Origin: Gammaproteobacteria bacterium
GTDB lineage: Bacteria; Pseudomonadota; Gammaproteobacteria; Pseudomonadales; Azotimanducaceae
Length of the DNA: 64,000 nt
Direction of reading: 5' to 3'
Assembly (NCBI GenBank): GCA_026708185.1
Contig: JAPOVK010000045.1
Location: 1 to 64,000, forward strand
Shown here: positions 59,585-64,000 of the stretch, piece after piece
Layout of the letters: each line of letters opens with the position of its first letter
How positions within the stretch are numbered: position 1 is the first letter of the stretch
The notes under the pieces: model-generated
What the model was told of the DNA's origin: nothing
Database searches by the model: none
What the model saw: the letters and a program-made list of their open reading frames with translations, nothing else
Position numbers and translations under genes: made by a program

Positions 59585-60433
59585 GTGGAAACCGTTCAGA
59601 ACAAGGTCGCCGTGGTAACCGGTGCGGCCTCCGGCATCGGTCTAGGGATGACGCGCGCGCTCACCGGGGCCGGTGTGCACGTTGCCATGCTCGACGTCGA
59701 GGACGAGGCGCTGTCCAAGGCCCACGCGGAGTTCGACACCGCCAATGTCGACGTGCGCCGCTACCGGTGCGATGTGAGCGATGCCGCGCAAGTCGAAGAC
59801 GTGGCTGGCCGCGTGCGCGAGGACTTCGGCGGCGTACACATCGTCTGCAACAACGCGGGCGTCGGTGCAGGCGGGCCGATCGACGAGGCCACGGAGCAGG
59901 ACTGGCAGTGGGTACTCGGCGTCAACCTCTACGGCGTCGTCAACGGCATGCGGACCTTCGTCCCGATCATCAAGGACACCATCCGTGATGGCGGCGACGG
60001 TCACATCGTCAACACCGCCTCGGTGATGGGTCTGTGGACCAATCCCGGCGGATCGGTCTACGGAGCATCGAAGTACGCCGTGGTGGCCATCTCCGAGACG
60101 ACGCGTGCCGAACTCGAGCCGTTCAACATCGGCGTATCGGCACTATGCCCGTACATCGTCGACACACGAATCCTGCAATCCGGGCGCAACCGGCCTGCCA
60201 AGTACGGAACCCCCCAACCCCGCGGCCCGGAGGCCGTACGGCGCGGGCAAGAGATCGCGGCACTCTTCTCACGGGGCATCAGCATAGACGGCATCGGCGA
60301 GATGGTGATGAACGGCATCCGCCGCAACAAGGCGTACATCTTCACCCACGCCAGTACGCAGCACCGCATCCGGGAACGCTTCGAGCGGATCCTCGCGGAC
60401 TTCGACGGGTCGGAGTTGGAGAACGACCCCTGA
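59585..60433 (+). CDS. Short-chain dehydrogenase/reductase
   Basis: A 282-residue classical SDR. The start is GTG at 59585 with a ribosome site (AGGGGGAAGG). TGAASGIGLG binds the cofactor, NNAGVG follows, the catalytic YGASK is in SVYGASKYAVVAI, and an aspartate (MLDVEDE) after strand 2 suggests NAD+ preference. The substrate is unknown. Confidence 0.92.
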   Translation: METVQNKVAVVTGAASGIGLGMTRALTGAGVHVAMLDVEDEALSKAHAEFDTANVDVRRYRCDVSDAAQVEDVAGRVREDFGGVHIVCNNAGVGAGGPIDEATEQDWQWVLGVNLYGVVNGMRTFVPIIKDTIRDGGDGHIVNTASVMGLWTNPGGSVYGASKYAVVAISETTRAELEPFNIGVSALCPYIVDTRILQSGRNRPAKYGTPQPRGPEAVRRGQEIAALFSRGISIDGIGEMVMNGIRRNKAYIFTHASTQHRIRERFERILADFDGSELENDP

Positions 60434-60435
60434 CC

Positions 60436-60483
60436 GGTGCGCGGACGTCCCCGAACGGCTTGCCGTTCGCATCCGCCATTCCG
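60436..60483 (+). repeat. GC-rich palindromic repeat, family 2, copy C
   Basis: Starts GGTGCGCGGACGTCC, holds the perfect hairpin CGAACGGC/GCCGTTCG (60452-60469) with a TT loop, and ends CATTCCG. A second hairpin, GCGGGCC/GGCCCGC (60506-60523), and outer arms CCGGTGCGC (60434-60442)/GCGCACCGG (60522-60530) make the whole 97-nt intergenic space one nested structure between convergent genes. Confidence 0.65.
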
Positions 60484-60530
60484 ACGCTCGTGAAAGGTCC
60501 GAATTGCGGGCCGGGAGGCCCGCGCACCGG

Positions 60531-60896
60531 CTAGATTCGCTTCAGACGCCTGACAGTTCGTTCATTGACGACATCGCCGGTGTTGAGCGTGGTCTTCGGC
60601 TCCAATAGCACGACCTCGCAGGGCTCCTCGGCAACGGGTCTGTGCTCCGTACCGCGCGGGACGATGATGAACTCTCCGGGCTCGAGCACCTGGGCCTCTT
60701 GGTCGCGGAATTCCATTCGGAGTCGGCCCGACACCACCAGGAAGAGCTCATCTTCCGCGACGTGGCTGTGCCACACGAATGCGCCGTCGAGCTTGGCGAG
60801 CTTGATCTGCATGTCGTTGATGTCGCCAGCCACCCTGGGAGACCAGGACTCTCGAAACGTGGCAAAGCCGGCCGCGAGACTCTTCTTCGTGATCAT
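60531..60896 (-). CDS. Cupin-domain protein
   Basis: A 121-residue single cupin with start at 60896 (MITKKSLAAGFATFRES). The metal-binding motifs are HSHVAEDELFLVVSG and PGEFIIVPRGTEHRPVAEE. The role is unknown; small cupins often bind a metal or a small ligand. Its ATG overlaps the sirtuin stop (ATGA), so it follows the sirtuin in an operon. Confidence 0.85.
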   Translation of the reverse strand: MITKKSLAAGFATFRESWSPRVAGDINDMQIKLAKLDGAFVWHSHVAEDELFLVVSGRLRMEFRDQEAQVLEPGEFIIVPRGTEHRPVAEEPCEVVLLEPKTTLNTGDVVNERTVRRLKRI

Positions 60897-61774
60897 GGGG
60901 AGGCGGTCCCCGCGCAGCGCGTCGTCACGGCCAGTCGCGACAGCACGTCCGCACAGGGCCCATTGTCCTTGACCATCAGGAACTCGTCCGCGCGCGTCAC
61001 CCCGTCGTTGATCGCTGCCACCGGCAGCCCCAACTCCTGCGCGCGCCGGCAAAAGCGGAACCCGGAATAGACCGCGAGCGACGATCCGACGATCAGCACG
61101 CCGCGGCACCGTTCAAGCCTGGCAAACGCGTCGTCGACGCGCTTCTTGGGCACGTTCTCGCCGAAGAAGACGACGTCCGGCTTGACCACGCCGCTGCAGA
61201 CCGGGCAGCGGGGCGTGCGCAACCTCTTGAGATCGAGCGTCGGCAACTCGGCATCGCCATCCGCACGCAGCGCCGTTCGGTCGACGTGGATGTCGCGGAG
61301 CCACGGATTGGCGCTCCCGAGGCGATCCTGGACTCGGTCCCGGCTCTCCGACGCGCCACAGTCGAGGCAGACCACCCGGTCGAGGCGGCCGTGCAGGTCG
61401 ATGACAGCGCGTTGGCGAGCGCGCTGATGCAATCCGTCGACGTTCTGGGTGACTACCGCCTTGACGAGCCCGGCCTCTTCCAGCGCCGCCAAGGCGTGGT
61501 GGCCCGCGTTCGGTTTGGCATCGCGGAACGATGGCCAGCCCGCGAAGCCGCGCGCCCAGTAGCGCTGGCGACTGGTCTCGTGACGCACGAAGTCGGCGTA
61601 CATCACGGGCGGCGTGCGCTTCCAACGCCCGTCCCGGCCACGGTAGTCGGCGATGCCCGACGCGGTGCTCAAGCCCGCGCCGGTCAGGACGAACAGCGGG
61701 GCGTGGTCGCGGACGAACGCGTCAAGCGCATCGATTTCGCGCGTCCGCGGTCTGAGCTCACCGTCAGGTTGCAC
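60893..61774 (-). CDS. Sir2-family NAD-dependent protein deacylase
   Basis: A 293-residue sirtuin. Motifs are LTGAGLSTASGIADYRG, TQNVDGLHQRA, HGRLDRVVCLDCG with a CxxC and a later CPVC zinc pair, KPDVVFFGENVP, and GSSLAVYSGFRF. The sequence pattern is close to SIRT4/class II-like bacterial sirtuins. It removes acyl groups from lysines and uses NAD. It is coupled to a cupin gene. Confidence 0.92.
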   Translation of the reverse strand: MQPDGELRPRTREIDALDAFVRDHAPLFVLTGAGLSTASGIADYRGRDGRWKRTPPVMYADFVRHETSRQRYWARGFAGWPSFRDAKPNAGHHALAALEEAGLVKAVVTQNVDGLHQRARQRAVIDLHGRLDRVVCLDCGASESRDRVQDRLGSANPWLRDIHVDRTALRADGDAELPTLDLKRLRTPRCPVCSGVVKPDVVFFGENVPKKRVDDAFARLERCRGVLIVGSSLAVYSGFRFCRRAQELGLPVAAINDGVTRADEFLMVKDNGPCADVLSRLAVTTRCAGTASP

Positions 61775-61829
61775 TTGTCTGGCCGTTGGGCTTCCGTGCT
61801 CCTTGCTGGGGTGTTGCCCCGCTAGGCTG

Positions 61830-63320
61830 TTAGGCGGCGTCGAGATAGCGGGCCTTCAGGTGGTCGAGGAATGCGTCGGAACCGAGCGGCTCACCTGTCA
61901 CTTCGGCGATCAGGTCCATCGCCGGCATGAGTCGTCCGCGACCGTGGATGTTGGCGCGCAGCCAGTCGACTAGGACGTCGAACTCGCCGTGCCGGATCGC
62001 CTCGTCGATGCCGACCACGCGCTCGCGGATTGTCGCGAAGAGTTGGGCCGCGATCACCGCACCGAGCGTGTAGCACGGGAAGTACCCGATCAAGCCCATG
62101 AACCAGTGCGTATCCTGCATGCAGCCGTCGCGGAAGTTGCCGGCCGTCGACAGGCCGAGATAGCGCGACATCTTGTCGTGCCAGGCGTCCGGGATGTCGG
62201 CGATGGTGAGGCTGCCGTCGAGCAAGGCGGTTTCAAGCTCGTAGCGCAGGATGACGTGCAGCGGATAGGTCAACTCGTCGGAGTCGACGCGGATGTAACC
62301 CCGTCTGACGCGCTTTGCGAGTTTCAGCAGGTTGTCCGGCTGCCACTCGGGTGCATCGGTGGGTGCCCCGAGCAGCGACTGCTGGACGACGGGGGCGGCA
62401 AAGTCGAGGAACCCGGCGCCGCGACAGACCTGCATTTCCATCAGCAGCGATTGGCTCTCGTGCAATGCCATACCGTTGGCATCGCCCACGGGCTGCCCGC
62501 GCCAGGCCTTGGGCAGACCCTGCTGGTAGAGCGCGTGGCCGGTCTCGTGGAGCACGGCGAACAGGGACTCCAGGAAATCGGCCTCGTTGTACCGCGTGGT
62601 GATGCGGGTGTCGTCCGGCTCGCCGCCGCAGAACGGATGGTGGCTGACGCCCAAGAGTCCGCGCTCGAAGTCGAAGCCGACCTTGGCCATCAGCGTCTTT
62701 CCGAGTGCCTCCTGCCGCTGGACGCCGAATGAGTCGGTAATGGGCAGCGGTTCGTCCTGCTGATCGAGGGCCTTATCGATGAGCGCCGGCAGCACGTCGC
62801 GCAGTTGCGCGAACAACGGATCCACCTGGGCTTTCGTTAGCCCGGGCTGGTAACCGTCGAGCAGCGCGTCGTAGGGATCGCAGCCGAGCGCGTCGGCAAG
62901 GGCCTGGGCCTTGTCCCGCGTGAGCGCGAGCACGGTTTCGAGGGGATTCGAAACGGCGGCCCAGTCGTTCTCCGGACGCGCTGGGCGCCAGACCTGCTGG
63001 CAGCTAGTAGCCGCCGTCGACAATGCGACGACGAGATCGCGAGGCAAGGCGCGGGCCTTCTGCCAATCGCGCTGGATCAGTTCCACGTTGGCGGTTTGCC
63101 AGTCGTCGAGATCCTCGGCGAGGGCCGCTTCCGCCAGTTCGCCAGTCTCGTCGGCGCCGACCAGGTCGTGGACCAGGCCGGACAAGGTGGCCATCGACTC
63201 GGCGCGGATCGCTCCGCCACCGGTCGGCATCATGGCGGCTTCGTCCCATGACAGCATCGCCAAGGCGTGATTGAGATCACCGATCCGCTTGAAGCGGCTT
63301 TGGAGTTCTTCGTAGCTCAT
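61830..63320 (-). CDS. Carboxypeptidase Taq-type metallopeptidase (M32)
   Basis: A 496-residue zinc carboxypeptidase. The zinc motif is HETGH in LFAVLHETGHALYQQG, and the later HESQS supplies the third ligand; SWDEAAMMPTGGG near the N-terminus and GYIRVDSDELTYPLHVILRYELE are family hallmarks. It releases C-terminal residues from peptides in the cytosol. Confidence 0.94.
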   Translation of the reverse strand: MSYEELQSRFKRIGDLNHALAMLSWDEAAMMPTGGGAIRAESMATLSGLVHDLVGADETGELAEAALAEDLDDWQTANVELIQRDWQKARALPRDLVVALSTAATSCQQVWRPARPENDWAAVSNPLETVLALTRDKAQALADALGCDPYDALLDGYQPGLTKAQVDPLFAQLRDVLPALIDKALDQQDEPLPITDSFGVQRQEALGKTLMAKVGFDFERGLLGVSHHPFCGGEPDDTRITTRYNEADFLESLFAVLHETGHALYQQGLPKAWRGQPVGDANGMALHESQSLLMEMQVCRGAGFLDFAAPVVQQSLLGAPTDAPEWQPDNLLKLAKRVRRGYIRVDSDELTYPLHVILRYELETALLDGSLTIADIPDAWHDKMSRYLGLSTAGNFRDGCMQDTHWFMGLIGYFPCYTLGAVIAAQLFATIRERVVGIDEAIRHGEFDVLVDWLRANIHGRGRLMPAMDLIAEVTGEPLGSDAFLDHLKARYLDAA

Positions 63321-63401
63321 CGAACCCGTCGCATCGCGAGGTGGCAGATTTCCATCGTATAGTTAGCGGCTTGACCGCGTAGGGAAAGAGGAGAAGCTTG
63401 C

Positions 63402-64000
63402 ATGAGTGCCGCTCAAGGACTCAAGTACATCGGGACCCGCCCCGTCAGACCGGACGGGTTGGAGAAAGTCACCGGTCGCGCCAACTTCGGCGCCGACCAT
63501 GCCCTGCCCGGCATGCTCTTCGGCAAGGTCGTCCGCAGTCCGCACGCGCATGCGCGCATCGTGAGCATCGACACCAGCGCGGCCGAGGCGATGCCTGGCG
63601 TGCTTGCCGTGATCACCGCCGCCGATTTCCCGGACCGCAGGCAGATGAGCTGGCGGCGCAAGGGCTTCAACGACAACCTGTTGGCGAGCGACAAGGTGCT
63701 CTACCACGGCCATGCGGTCGCCGCGGTGGCGGCGACGTCCAACCAGGCCGCCGAGGCGGCCGCGGCGGCGGTCGTCGTCAACTACGAGGTGCTCGATGCG
63801 GTCACGGACGCGCTCGCGGCCATGGCGCCGGACGCCCCGGTGCTACACGACGACCTGTTCACGGAGGGACTGGCGGAGACCCCGGACAAACCCTCCAACC
63901 TAGTGAAGAAGCAAGTGATCTCCAAGGGCGACGTAGAGGCCGCGTTCGCCAAGGCCGATGTGATCGTCGAACGCACATTCACCACGCCCATGGTGCACCA
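63402..64000 (+). CDS. Xanthine dehydrogenase-family molybdenum hydroxylase, large subunit (partial)
   Basis: The 5' 199 codons of a larger gene that runs past the window end. MSAAQGLKYIGTRPVRPDG, KVTGRANFGADHALPGMLFG, KVVRSPHAHARIVSIDTS and AVITAADFPD are the hammerhead domain of aldehyde oxidase/xanthine dehydrogenase large subunits. The ATG at 63402 has a clear ribosome site (AGAGGAG). Molybdopterin domains should follow outside the window. It is divergent from the M32 gene. Confidence 0.92.
   Translation, partial: MSAAQGLKYIGTRPVRPDGLEKVTGRANFGADHALPGMLFGKVVRSPHAHARIVSIDTSAAEAMPGVLAVITAADFPDRRQMSWRRKGFNDNLLASDKVLYHGHAVAAVAATSNQAAEAAAAAVVVNYEVLDAVTDALAAMAPDAPVLHDDLFTEGLAETPDKPSNLVKKQVISKGDVEAAFAKADVIVERTFTTPMVH

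Noticed and set aside
1-64000. CRISPR arrays, tRNA or rRNA genes, insertion sequences, prophage
   Set aside because: No regularly spaced repeats, no RNA-gene signatures, and no transposase or phage genes were found.

Overview
The window is a high-GC, gene-dense chromosome segment that most resembles an uncultivated, probably marine, gammaproteobacterium. The evidence is the gene order (pyrE-rph divergent from yicC-gmk-rpoZ-spoT-recG; glmU-glmS divergent from galU), the presence of ubiA, a TonB-dependent receptor and TRAP transporters, and many overlapping genes. No rRNA, tRNA, CRISPR array, prophage or insertion sequence was found. The taxonomic placement is inference from gene content.

Layout. 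1-0.9 kb: a decayed methyltransferase gene with lower GC. 0.9-8.6 kb: housekeeping core (orotate phosphoribosyltransferase, RNase PH, YicC, guanylate kinase, RNA polymerase omega, bifunctional (p)ppGpp enzyme, RecG). 8.7-13.7 kb: thioredoxin-like protein, rubredoxin, dicarboxylate/cation symporter, UbiA, and TRAP permeases DctQ-DctM without a binding protein (a DctP-type protein lies about 25 kb away at 38-39 kb). 13.7-14.4 kb: VapBC-like module. 14.4-20.5 kb: an unusual block of an aspartyl/asparaginyl-hydroxylase-like enzyme, a TPR-sulfotransferase, a TonB-dependent receptor and a beta-propeller protein. 20.5-22.7 kb: a toxin-antitoxin island with a nucleotidyltransferase/HEPN pair whose HEPN gene is broken by a structured repeat, followed by a HicBA-like pair. 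22.7-41 kb: catabolic and accessory genes (class III aminotransferase, GH172/DUF2961, an aromatic hydroxylase/extradiol dioxygenase/FAH-hydrolase operon, a fused double CaiB-type CoA transferase with two tandem exported proteins, an AAA-type ATPase, DctP), then uvrD. 41.4-49.1 kb: Atm1-like ABC exporter, CbpA-type DnaJ, Hsp20, GlmS, GlmU, GalU. 49.2-64 kb: second AAA-type ATPase, a quinoprotein with a cytochrome c domain set inside its propeller, two PhyH-type oxygenases, YefM-YoeB, an alpha-amylase-family enzyme, an esterase, SDR, cupin, sirtuin, M32 carboxypeptidase and the start of a molybdenum hydroxylase.

What stands out. Two dispersed palindromic repeat families occupy the intergenic spaces. 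One, about 95 nt with two or three hairpins, sits immediately before ubiA and also inside the HEPN toxin gene. The other is a shorter GC-rich element with at least three good copies. Four toxin-antitoxin-like modules lie within 64 kb, two of them with clear palindromic operators over the start codon. The AspH/TPR-sulfotransferase/TonB receptor/propeller block is the best candidate for an uncharacterised functional system. All functional statements come from reading motifs and remembered family features; no database search was run.
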